Positions 21,783 through 29,764 of a stretch of DNA of 33,321 bases are shown in pieces (position 1 is the stretch's first letter; each line of letters begins with the position of its first letter). The notes under the pieces were generated by a model. It was given only the letters and a program-made list of their open reading frames with translations, had not been told where the DNA came from and made no database searches. This DNA comes from Bacteroidaceae bacterium. GTDB lineage: Bacteria; Bacteroidota; Bacteroidia; Bacteroidales; Bacteroidaceae. The stretch is taken from NCBI GenBank assembly GCA_017383485.1, contig JAFNXM010000031.1, forward strand, positions 1-33,321. The letters are read 5' to 3'. The position numbers and the translations under genes are program-made.

Positions 21783-24398
21783 TTATTTCAGCAGCGCTTC
21801 CACCTTCAGTTCTGTCTGACTGATGGGGATATTTCCACCGAGTTGTGCAGCACGGTTTCTGTAGCTTCGCATCATTTTTAGGCAACTGTCCTTCAGATAG
21901 GAGCGAGCTCTCGAGCGGCGTTGTTGTTCGTGTGTCCTGGTCATCTGACTGATGCCGGGCACTTTCAGTTTGGCATCAGCTTCGATATATTCTTTCATTT
22001 CTCGCTCAGCTCGTTGCACCCAATCGTTGTACAACTTTTTAGCGTGTCTCAATTCGTTGGCATTGATATTGCCGACTTGTTGATTGTAGTGCGCATTGTA
22101 ATTGCGGTTGGTGCTTACCTGGGGTTGACGGTACTGAGGGTTGTATCGTTGTTGTACAGCATTATTTATGCCTTGTGCCATGGTGGCCGCTGCAGCAGCT
22201 ACGTTTGCCCAAGCCTGTAGTTTCTGTTGGCGGCGCTCCTCGGCAGCACGTTGTTGAGCGGCATATTGGCGCTGGCGTTCATACTCTTCAAGCTGTCGGC
22301 GTTCCTCAGCCAATTGGCGTTCCCTCTCTCTTTCCAACTCTCTTTGCTCTCTTTCCCAGCGTTCCTTCTCAACCTTTTGTGCTTGCAGACCTTTTAGTTT
22401 TTCGATCAGCAGATCTATCTGCCCTTCAGCGTCGCCCAACTTACCCTTCACTGCAGTGTATTGCTTAATGGCTGTATAGTATTCGCCCTTCTTCACATTC
22501 CATCCTGCCAGTGCTAGCTCGTAGTGCGTTTGGATCATATTGTTTTTCAAGATGAAGGCCAGCGTCTTTATTTCATCCCTCAACCTCCAGTCGTCGCCAT
22601 ATTTCAAGGTCGTTGACAGAATATTGTGGTCCGTCACTTCCTTCCCATTCGAATTGATCTTCAGGTATTGGATGAAGTTGGTCATTTTTTGTGGCTTTAC
22701 ATTAAAATATGGACCTGACGAATTCGCGTCAAGGATATGGTACCAATCCTTGAAAGTCACTGCCACGGCACTATCTGTCAATACCACTTGGTCGAACATG
22801 GCGTTGAAGAAATAGTCGTTGCTGACCAATCCCTTTTTCGTGCCACGTGTGATGAGCAGGAAGTTTTTGAAGGCAGAATTTACGTCGGGTTTTACCTCAC
22901 CCAGCGTTTTCACTGTGGTGTAGTTGAGTGCTGTGGATGCCTTGGTCACTGTGTTGTATATGCCGTATGCATCCTTGTATTTCAGGATCTGGTATTTGCC
23001 TACTTTTTTCACCACTTTCGACATTTTTACCAAATCACTTACATCCTTGAACTGTACTACTGACGCACCATCGTGTGTGATAAAGGCGTGGCGAGCCACT
23101 CCATTCTTGTCCGTCACCGTAAAGACTTCGCTCAGTTGGTCAGGCAGTTCGATGGCTTTGTATTCTGCGGGCAGAATCATTTGGTCCGTCTTGCTGTTGT
23201 ACAATCCGACGGCGCCTTCTTCGTTTTCCATCAACCAATAGGTGTGCTTCTTGTCGGGCATTACGTCAAATGGATATTTAGGTAGCAATCCACCACGACA
23301 ATTCACCTGAATGCTATCGTCCAATAGGCGGAAGAACATTTTCTCGTCGTCTGCCGAAATGTAATAGATGTCGCCCAAGCCACTCAGCGCAAAGTCGAAA
23401 CCTCTGTCTTCACCTCTGCGCAACTTGTGTGCAAAAATTTCACGGTAATTGTTGTCCAAGATACAACGCATGCCATCTCGCTGCATGATGATGTGGCTTG
23501 CACCAGTGTTGGGGTTTATGTAGTCAACTTGGGTCAAGTATTTCTTCTTTCCAGCAGATTTTCCGCTATGTTGTCTTATAGTGAAAGAGGTAGAATCATA
23601 TTTTGTGGGTAATACAAATTTCTCTCCGTCAAATATCCCATATTTGCCATTCTTTCCAAGAACCTTCATACCAGACTCGTATTTCTTGGTGACCCATTTG
23701 GGAGTTGTGGCTTTTAGGTCTAATTTAGAGATAGAATCGATCTTCATTTCTGTATATTCACAGAGTAGAATACGGTCGAATTGTGTTTTCGCAGCGTTCC
23801 AGCGCACCTTGCCAATCTTGCCATCTATTTCAACAGTGATACCTGGTTCTTTTACTTTATAGTTGCCGCTATAACCATCTATTTTATCAAATTTAAAATT
23901 ATCGTATTCCCCATAAAGTTGTCTGACTATATGGTGGCATTTGTTGTGATATCTCTCCCCGTTTTGCCTTACATGATAAAGGTGCTCTTTGCCATTAGTC
24001 AGTTTGCCCCAAATAAAACAGTCGTTTTTCTTATTGAAATCGCAGAAACCAAAAGCATAATGCAAACTATATTCTTGATATAAACAAGGTATAATCACTT
24101 GTCCCTTTTGATTTATATATCCACAGCCTTCAGAGGTACTTACCTCAATAAGCGCCATGTCGGAAAATTCAATTTCCTTTGGATCCTTTTTATCCCAGTA
24201 TTTGTATGAACAGCTGTAGTCAGCATCAAAGATAAAATCCGTCACCTGCTGCCATTTTCCTTTATTATCCGGGCGATAGAGCAACGCCATCTTGTCACCC
24301 TTGCGTTTCCACTTGTTATAATAATACTTTTTCGCCTCAGCATCTGCTACCATAAATAGCAAGAGGCCTACCAATGTTAAGATTTTCCAGTGTTTCAT
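21783..24398 (-). CDS. Exported WG-repeat protein with coiled coil
   Basis: 871 residues. Signal peptide about 1-22 (MVADAEAK). WG-type repeats run through about 90-480: GCGYINQKGQVIIPCLYQEY, KYGIFDGEKFVLPTKYDS, VGLYNSKTDQMILPAEYKAI, YGIYNTVTKASTALNY. Around 655-740 is a highly charged Glu/Arg/Gln coiled coil (EKERWEREQRELERERERQ), then an Ala-rich segment, an Asn/Gln/Tyr-rich linker and a helical C-terminal domain (about 800-871). It is a diverged paralogue of the next gene upstream, sharing order and length but lacking the zinc finger. The 34 bases before and including the start nearly match those of that paralogue. Cell location is probably periplasm or surface; function unknown. Confidence 0.8.
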   Translation of the reverse strand: MKHWKILTLVGLLLFMVADAEAKKYYYNKWKRKGDKMALLYRPDNKGKWQQVTDFIFDADYSCSYKYWDKKDPKEIEFSDMALIEVSTSEGCGYINQKGQVIIPCLYQEYSLHYAFGFCDFNKKNDCFIWGKLTNGKEHLYHVRQNGERYHNKCHHIVRQLYGEYDNFKFDKIDGYSGNYKVKEPGITVEIDGKIGKVRWNAAKTQFDRILLCEYTEMKIDSISKLDLKATTPKWVTKKYESGMKVLGKNGKYGIFDGEKFVLPTKYDSTSFTIRQHSGKSAGKKKYLTQVDYINPNTGASHIIMQRDGMRCILDNNYREIFAHKLRRGEDRGFDFALSGLGDIYYISADDEKMFFRLLDDSIQVNCRGGLLPKYPFDVMPDKKHTYWLMENEEGAVGLYNSKTDQMILPAEYKAIELPDQLSEVFTVTDKNGVARHAFITHDGASVVQFKDVSDLVKMSKVVKKVGKYQILKYKDAYGIYNTVTKASTALNYTTVKTLGEVKPDVNSAFKNFLLITRGTKKGLVSNDYFFNAMFDQVVLTDSAVAVTFKDWYHILDANSSGPYFNVKPQKMTNFIQYLKINSNGKEVTDHNILSTTLKYGDDWRLRDEIKTLAFILKNNMIQTHYELALAGWNVKKGEYYTAIKQYTAVKGKLGDAEGQIDLLIEKLKGLQAQKVEKERWEREQRELERERERQLAEERRQLEEYERQRQYAAQQRAAEERRQQKLQAWANVAAAAATMAQGINNAVQQRYNPQYRQPQVSTNRNYNAHYNQQVGNINANELRHAKKLYNDWVQRAEREMKEYIEADAKLKVPGISQMTRTHEQQRRSRARSYLKDSCLKMMRSYRNRAAQLGGNIPISQTELKVEALLK

Positions 24399-24428
24399 GA
24401 CGATTATATTTTAAGAGTGAATAATGTT
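24394..24428 (-). repeat. Duplicated translation-start leader, copy 1
   Basis: 35 bases spanning the start codon of the 21783-24398 gene match positions 27025-27059 at 34 of 35 positions (G/A difference at 24419). The shared part contains TCTTAAAATATAATCGTC just before ATG on the minus strand. Confidence 0.9.
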
Positions 24429-24461
24429 GTACTGATTAATAAGTCTATAGATTAATGCTCA

Positions 24462-27029
24462 TTATTTCTTCATTTTACCTGTGCCATGACACTTGCTGCA
24501 TTTGCCAGTACCCTTGCAATGATAGCATTTTGCCGTGCCTTTGCAATAGGTACAAACGCGTGTGCCAAAGGATGTGGTGACCAGTCCGTCGATGCAATGT
24601 TGGCATTTGCCTGTGCCACGACAATGGCTCTTGAACAAGGTCATATTTGTATTGACACGTGTACATGTGCCACTTCCGCCACAATGGTCGCACCTCACAT
24701 AATTGGGTTCTGATTGGGCTGTGGTTTGAGTGTAAGTTCTCGCAGAAGTCGAGTGGTTGTTGTAGTGTTGCTTTTTCACTCTGCTTGCATTGACCGTAGC
24801 ATTGACATGGGCAACGCCATTGCTTACGGCAGCAAGTGCGTCTATCCAGGCCTGCTGGCGTTGTTGGCGTGCTTGTTCGGCAGCGATGCGTTGTTGGCGC
24901 AATTGTTCCTGACGTTGGCGTTCTTCCTCTTGTCGTTGGCGTTCTTCTTCCTCCTGCTGCGCTTGAATCTGCTGCCGCTTGTCAGAATAAACTGCATAGA
25001 GGTTTTTATAGGTGGATTGTAGGCTTTTTGAATATTCACTCATTTGCTCATAGTCCAAGTTGATAAAAGAGAAGAGGCACAGACTGCGCAATTGGTCGAA
25101 TTCCTCAATAAAAGACACGCCCCTTTCCGCATCTGCCCACATTTTGTTTTCCAGATTTTGTATGCGAGCATTGATGGTGGCTTCCAGCAGGGTGCGATTG
25201 CCCGTGATGATAGCAGTTTTGTATATTGATTCGAAGTAATTATTAAACTGTTCTTCAATAACATTGGCTAAATCGTGTTCCCAATCGTATTTGACACTTA
25301 TCACGCTGTCCTTTACGCTAATGGTCATATCATCAGAATGATATTGTCCGTTGTCCCGTAAACTGATACTACTACGATAAACACTAATATAGGGGAAATA
25401 GGGACTTGCCACAACTGCATCATGGGAAATCAGGCCTTTAAAATCCTTGTCATAATAAGTTACAAAAAACTTTCCTTTGAGATCGTCACTCACCTCTTTC
25501 TTTTGATCAAACTGTTCTATGGGTTTGATACTATCATAAATACAAGGTACAATCAACCCACTCTCGCTATTTGTGATGCCATACCCACCGTCCTTTTTTA
25601 CCAGGGAAAGGGTGCTGTCGATAGGCAAAAATTCAGCACCAGCATAAGCGTCCCTTTTGTCTTTGAGCAACACTACCGAGTCTCGAGCGTGGGTGATATA
25701 GGCATAACTACAGTCTGTAGAATCCCTTTCCACCAAGAAGAAACCATCTTGCAGATCAGTCTTCATGATTTTGGTATAGACAGGAGGCAAGAGTTCCTTT
25801 TTCAACTTGGCATTGTACAACCCCACCAATTTTTCGTCCTTAACATTCTTCACGATGAATATGTCTGAAGTAATGCTGGTGATTGGTAAAAAACATTCAA
25901 TGTCTTCACCATAGTGTGGGGGAATTGAGAATCCATTATCTATCACATAGCCCCAACCCTTGCCATTGTGGTATTGATAATAGATGTTTCTGTCGCATTG
26001 TGCAATGTGTTCGCTTTTGGCATCGTCCACAGGAATGATATTGCCGGTTTTCGTGTCATACCACACTTTCTTACCATCTTTCAGCAGGTAGAACAGGCGA
26101 TTTTGGATAGAAATCTTTTGAAACGCCTTGTTACTTCGATAGATGCTTTCGTCGAATATCAATCCATTTCTGAGGATATAGGTATTTTCACCCTTTTTCT
26201 GCAAGTCATGCGATTGGATGCTGAATGAAGCTTTGTCAAACAAGGGAGGGATGGACACTTCTCCAAATGCTATTGCGCCAAATTTGCCATCTTTTTCTAC
26301 AATGGTGTATGAGTCATAATGTGAATGCCTAAATCCAATATATTTTAAACTCACATTGGTGAGATTCCAATGATAGTCGCTGATATATTCTTGTGGTTTT
26401 TGAATAGTCAAATGATTATCAACACCACCACCTAATCTATGTGTATAGATACTGTCAAATTGAGGTTCTGTTATATTTGTATCATATCCTTCATTATAGT
26501 AAACCGAGCCCCATTTCCCATTATCGCCCTTTACGTGAAAATACGAAATCGTTGAGATATAGCCGCCTACACGATGGAATTCTTTATAATTGTACTCAGA
26601 ATTATTTTGTATATTTCCATAGTCGTCTTTCGCCGCGATATATTTACAAGGTACAACCTCGTGCCCCAATAAATTGATGATTCCAAACCTTCCATTACAT
26701 TCAACGAGCAAACTCAATCTATTAAGATATTCTGAGGAACTATTAATAAAATAAACCTTCTCCTTTGCTACCAACTTACACACGCTGTATTTATAGTCAG
26801 TCAGCACGATATCCTCCTTGCCTTCCTCTCTCAACGCCAAGGCGTATTTCCCTTTTTTCTTCTTCCACCAAAACGACATTTTATTGTCTAATCGAGGATA
26901 TTTTCCATAGCGTTTCTCTATTTCCGCTTGTGCCGCCTCTTGAATAGGAGACAAGGGTTGCTTTTGCTGCGCCATGATAGGGGATAGCAATAACAAATGG
27001 ATGATGATGATTGATAACAGACGCTTCAT
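24462..27029 (-). CDS. Exported WG-repeat protein with coiled coil and DnaJ-type zinc finger
   Basis: 855 residues. Signal peptide about 1-21 (LLLLSPIMAQ). WG-type repeats between about 110 and 510: FGIINLLGHEVVPCKYIAAK, FGAIAFGEVSIPPLFDKA, VGLYNAKLKKELLPPVYTKI, YGITNSESGLIVPCIYDSI. A Glu/Gln/Arg coiled coil (EEEERQRQEEERQRQEQLR) lies at about 680-730. The last ~80 residues are Cys-rich with CxxCxGxG-like units: CDHCGGSG, HCRGTGKCQHC, CTYCKGTAKCYHC, CKGTGKCSKCHGTG. These match the zinc-binding centre of DnaJ, but no J domain is present. It is unusual to find this on an exported protein. It lies 44 bases after the upstream BACON-type gene and 63 before its paralogue, so an operon is likely. 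Confidence 0.83.
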   Translation of the reverse strand: MKRLLSIIIIHLLLLSPIMAQQKQPLSPIQEAAQAEIEKRYGKYPRLDNKMSFWWKKKKGKYALALREEGKEDIVLTDYKYSVCKLVAKEKVYFINSSSEYLNRLSLLVECNGRFGIINLLGHEVVPCKYIAAKDDYGNIQNNSEYNYKEFHRVGGYISTISYFHVKGDNGKWGSVYYNEGYDTNITEPQFDSIYTHRLGGGVDNHLTIQKPQEYISDYHWNLTNVSLKYIGFRHSHYDSYTIVEKDGKFGAIAFGEVSIPPLFDKASFSIQSHDLQKKGENTYILRNGLIFDESIYRSNKAFQKISIQNRLFYLLKDGKKVWYDTKTGNIIPVDDAKSEHIAQCDRNIYYQYHNGKGWGYVIDNGFSIPPHYGEDIECFLPITSITSDIFIVKNVKDEKLVGLYNAKLKKELLPPVYTKIMKTDLQDGFFLVERDSTDCSYAYITHARDSVVLLKDKRDAYAGAEFLPIDSTLSLVKKDGGYGITNSESGLIVPCIYDSIKPIEQFDQKKEVSDDLKGKFFVTYYDKDFKGLISHDAVVASPYFPYISVYRSSISLRDNGQYHSDDMTISVKDSVISVKYDWEHDLANVIEEQFNNYFESIYKTAIITGNRTLLEATINARIQNLENKMWADAERGVSFIEEFDQLRSLCLFSFINLDYEQMSEYSKSLQSTYKNLYAVYSDKRQQIQAQQEEEERQRQEEERQRQEQLRQQRIAAEQARQQRQQAWIDALAAVSNGVAHVNATVNASRVKKQHYNNHSTSARTYTQTTAQSEPNYVRCDHCGGSGTCTRVNTNMTLFKSHCRGTGKCQHCIDGLVTTSFGTRVCTYCKGTAKCYHCKGTGKCSKCHGTGKMKK

Positions 27030-27059
27030 GACGATTATATTTTAAGAGTAAATAATGTT
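27025..27059 (-). repeat. Duplicated translation-start leader, copy 2
   Basis: This is the partner of the 35-base sequence at 24394-24428. It spans the start codon of the 24462-27029 gene and fills most of the gap after the preceding stop. Confidence 0.9.
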
Positions 27060-27073
27060 ATTGGTTGTATGTA

Positions 27074-28792
27074 TTAATATATAGTAAATTCAAGGATTAG
27101 CTTGTCGATACAAGTCTTCCAATATTTATAGACGCTGTCGTAGACGGAGTGTGCTTCGGTCTCCATCGTTATCTTGTTGTAACCCTTTTTGGCATTATAG
27201 AGTTTGCCGGCATAGGCTGCCTTGTAGGCGCCAGTATTCTTGTTCCTATAGACGGTGATGTCGGCAGATCTTGGATTGGCAGGCGTAGTTTTTCCTGTAT
27301 TGGGACAATAGTAATAGGGCAAATACCCTGGTGCTGTACCTTTCACCCATTCGGGACCAAGACTGCTTTCCTCGCTACTTCCACCGCCCGTGCCACCTCC
27401 GCCACCTGAACCGCTTGGGCCTTGTTGGTTGACGGTGACTCTGTGTGAATAGGTCTCGCCTTTGACGTCGGACACCGTGATATAGATATAACCCGTGCGT
27501 GCTGCTCCACTGTTTGCGCTATTGGCCCATAAGAGGTGCATACGTGTGTAATATTTGCTCTCAGCAGGTAGGACTGGCGCCAGTCGTGCCGTCCACAACC
27601 ACGAATCGGAGTAAGTGACGCTGATTTTGCTGACATCAAAATCTGGTTCATATACATAAAAGACATAGGAGCTTGTATAAGTCAATCCTGCCGCAGGCAC
27701 ATAACTAGAGCCTTTGGAACTGATATTGTAAGTTTCTTCAAGAAAGTCTACCCGCTCCAAAGTCGGCGTTTCTAATACTACCAATGTCTGATATTCTGTG
27801 CCATCAGAGGTGCTGCCGTAGACGAAAGATGTGCCCTTTGGAAATATCCACTTACCCTCATCACCGCTCCACGAATCCCTATTGTAATACCAAAGATTAT
27901 AAATATTGCAATTGATATTCGTACTGCCGGGCACAAGGAACGCCCCTTTGTCATTATAATATATAGCGCTGTCGTCGGGGCGCAAATAATAGTTCAAGCT
28001 CAGATGCTTATGCTGCGCCCAGCACTCCTTGTACTGGAAACCATAGGCTTCGGGTTCTGCAAGGACAAAGTCGGGGACGCGCTGTTCATCCTTTAAGTCG
28101 ATCAGTGGGCGGTCTGTTGATAGAATATAAGTCTTACCATTGCTATTAAACAGACAGCCCTCGCTCAATCTCCACGAATAGCCGCCGGTATCGAAAGTCA
28201 CGTTCTTCTGGTACTCGCATTTACGTATCACCGACTCCCCCTTGATGGCGAGCAGTTTCCTTTCCTTGTGGATATAAGCCACGTCCTGCACAATCCATTG
28301 ATCGTCCTGCCACTCCCATTTGGAGATCTCCTCGAAGTCATACCATTTCGGATGCGCAAAGAGGTCGGCTGGGATGGGATTTCCCTGCCACAAATCATAA
28401 TCAGACTGCATTGTGTAGGCCGTCCAGTTCGAACCGTTTGATAACCATATATTGGTGTCGTCATAGCGCGTCACCGTGTAGGTCTCCGTTTTGTTGATGT
28501 TGTCAAATTGCAGTGTCAATCTGCTCAGATTGCTTGCATAAGTCCAATTGAAGGTCTGCGTCTCAAGCACACGTCCATTGCCATAGCATCTATGCTTTTT
28601 GCCAGAGCCATTAGGCGTACCTATGGTCATACTGCTGAACTCATACACATACATTTCGCCACTGACTAGCGGTTCGGTGCACCACTCGCTGCGTGTCAGG
28701 TCTGATGGAAATGTGTCAACCTCTTCCTTTTCACAAGCGCACAATAATATACCCATGAAAAGCGTCGTGATAACATAATACATTTGTTTCAT
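27074..28792 (-). CDS. Lipoprotein with BACON-like domain and Gly-rich linker
   Basis: 572 residues. MKQMYYVITTLFMGILLCAC gives a lipoprotein signal (Cys about 20) followed by EKEEVD, an acidic +2 region compatible with surface export in Bacteroidetes. The first ~330 residues are beta-rich and contain DUF-like segments I do not recognise (LTLQFDNINKTETYTVTRYD). Residues about 344-457 resemble a BACON/Ig-like domain (TGYIYITVSDVKGETYSHRV, then TVNQQG). A Gly/Ser linker follows (GPSGSGGGGGTGGGSSEESS, about 458-477). The last 95 residues are a separate Tyr/Lys-rich domain, unknown. It heads the run into the two coiled-coil WG genes. It has a real Shine-Dalgarno sequence, unlike its neighbours. 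Confidence 0.75.
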   Translation of the reverse strand: MKQMYYVITTLFMGILLCACEKEEVDTFPSDLTRSEWCTEPLVSGEMYVYEFSSMTIGTPNGSGKKHRCYGNGRVLETQTFNWTYASNLSRLTLQFDNINKTETYTVTRYDDTNIWLSNGSNWTAYTMQSDYDLWQGNPIPADLFAHPKWYDFEEISKWEWQDDQWIVQDVAYIHKERKLLAIKGESVIRKCEYQKNVTFDTGGYSWRLSEGCLFNSNGKTYILSTDRPLIDLKDEQRVPDFVLAEPEAYGFQYKECWAQHKHLSLNYYLRPDDSAIYYNDKGAFLVPGSTNINCNIYNLWYYNRDSWSGDEGKWIFPKGTSFVYGSTSDGTEYQTLVVLETPTLERVDFLEETYNISSKGSSYVPAAGLTYTSSYVFYVYEPDFDVSKISVTYSDSWLWTARLAPVLPAESKYYTRMHLLWANSANSGAARTGYIYITVSDVKGETYSHRVTVNQQGPSGSGGGGGTGGGSSEESSLGPEWVKGTAPGYLPYYYCPNTGKTTPANPRSADITVYRNKNTGAYKAAYAGKLYNAKKGYNKITMETEAHSVYDSVYKYWKTCIDKLILEFTIY

Positions 28793-28809
28793 AAAAAGTC
28801 CTCCTTTTT
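28793..28809 (-). promoter_or_regulatory. Strong ribosome binding site in a small hairpin
   Basis: On the minus strand AAAAAGGAGGACTTTTT directly precedes the ATG. AGGAGG is a full Shine-Dalgarno sequence, rare in this window, and AAAAAG/CTTTTT arms would place GAGGA in the loop. This fixes the start at 28792. Confidence 0.7.
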
Positions 28810-29086
28810 AATATTAATACTGTCGACGCTTATTTAAAAGGGAAAACAAAAAAGGTGAAAGCTAAACTCTGTTGTCTATCAGAAGGTATCGCCAAACACC
28901 TATAACCATACAACAAAGCGATGCTAACACCTTTGAGGGTGCAGCATTCGCCTGCTTGCAGTTGATGGTTATATCTGATTGAAATTGGCGATTTCTCTGA
29001 TAACATCATGCAAGAAGCAAACACTTCTTTCCTATTTTACCAAGTCGTTACATACTTTTTCTTCACTTGTTTGTTTATAACATTTG

Positions 29087-29094
29087 CAAAAGTA
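29087..29094 (-). promoter_or_regulatory. Minus-strand -7 box for the 28792 start
   Basis: CAAAAGTA reads TACTTTTG on the minus strand. The nearest -33-like CAAA lies at 29120-29123, 25 bases away, longer than usual. The leader would be about 285 nt. Confidence 0.4.
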
Positions 29095-29148
29095 ACATTT
29101 TTTATGATACAATGCCTGCCAAAAGCTCCATTTTTCTCTACAATGATA

Positions 29149-29167
29149 CACTTTGTCCGACAAAGTG
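29149..29167. promoter_or_regulatory. 19-bp perfect palindrome, candidate operator
   Basis: CACTTTGTC and GACAAAGTG are perfect 9-bp arms around a single C. It lies about 55 bp upstream of the -7 box at 29087-29094, where an activator or repressor dimer could bind. The regulator is not known. Confidence 0.6.
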
Positions 29168-29269
29168 CGTATATCTCCTCTGCATATCCTGGCGGTGCTC
29201 TTTTGTACCACGCCTGATTTTTCAATACATTTAACGGCAAAAAAACTTTGCGACGGGGCGTTAAAAAAA

Positions 29270-29320
29270 GCCTAGACCTTTTTCAAATTTCGCGACGGCT
29301 AATTTAAAAAAGGTCTAGGC
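29270..29320 (-). terminator. Dispersed TCGCGACG repeat, copy D, acting as terminator
   Basis: Perfect 14-bp arms GCCTAGACCTTTTT (29270-29283) and AAAAAGGTCTAGGC (29307-29320) surround the core AAATTTCGCGACGGCT (29285-29300). On the minus strand the hairpin starts 15 bases after the stop of the gene at 29336 and ends in TTTTTTT, so it has the form of an intrinsic terminator for that gene. Confidence 0.8.
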
Positions 29321-29335
29321 TCGTGATTTTGGGGG

Positions 29336-29740
29336 TTATTGCTTGTTGAATTTTAGCGGCACATTGTGAAAAGTCAGACTTAGTTCGTTCATATTTGGAC
29401 CATCCGTATGCTCCGTTCTGAGGACGCCGTCCAATATGGCCGTAATACTGTTAATCTCGTCAAAATGCGCATGTATGCGTAGGTTGCCAATGGAGTAAGT
29501 ATAGTCAGGATAATTGCCAGAAGTGCTTATCTGTGTCCAAGCCCCGGCGTCATCCCCCTTTATGGTCGCATCAAATCTGATACATCGTCCGTCCTTGATC
29601 AATATTTCGGCAGCAAGGTCAAGGTTTTGCGCCCTATAGCATCCATCGATGTCCACAAGTTGTTCGTCGGGTGTACATGCCATAGCTAGACAAATACATA
29701 CCAGCAGGAACAGATGCTTTATTGCCAAATTCAACTTCAT
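29336..29740 (-). CDS. Small lipoprotein of unknown family
   Basis: 134 residues. Signal peptide with lipobox CLAMAC (Cys about 22), followed by TPDEQLVDIDGCY. The rest looks like a single beta-sandwich or lipocalin-like domain: AEILIKDGRCIRFDATIKGD, YTYSIGNLRIHAHFD, ITAILDGVLR. I do not recognise the family. It starts 24 bases after the GH92 gene and shares its promoter, so it may be an accessory lipoprotein of that enzyme, for example a surface glycan binder; this is inference only. Confidence 0.7.
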   Translation of the reverse strand: MKLNLAIKHLFLLVCICLAMACTPDEQLVDIDGCYRAQNLDLAAEILIKDGRCIRFDATIKGDDAGAWTQISTSGNYPDYTYSIGNLRIHAHFDEINSITAILDGVLRTEHTDGPNMNELSLTFHNVPLKFNKQ

Positions 29741-29764
29741 GAGTTTCTATTACAATGTGTCCTA

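Larger units (their letters stand above)
28793..29335. other. 0.54-kb intergenic region upstream of the BACON-type lipoprotein
   Basis: No gene is supported. It holds a Shine-Dalgarno site (28799-28806), a -7 box (29087-29094), a 19-bp palindrome (29149-29167) and repeat copy D (29270-29320). Short ORFs on both strands have no coding character. Confidence 0.6.

Noticed and set aside
28830-29024. 64-codon minus-strand frame upstream of the BACON-type lipoprotein
   Set aside because: No family match, and it falls in the predicted long leader. It could be a leader peptide, but nothing supports it.
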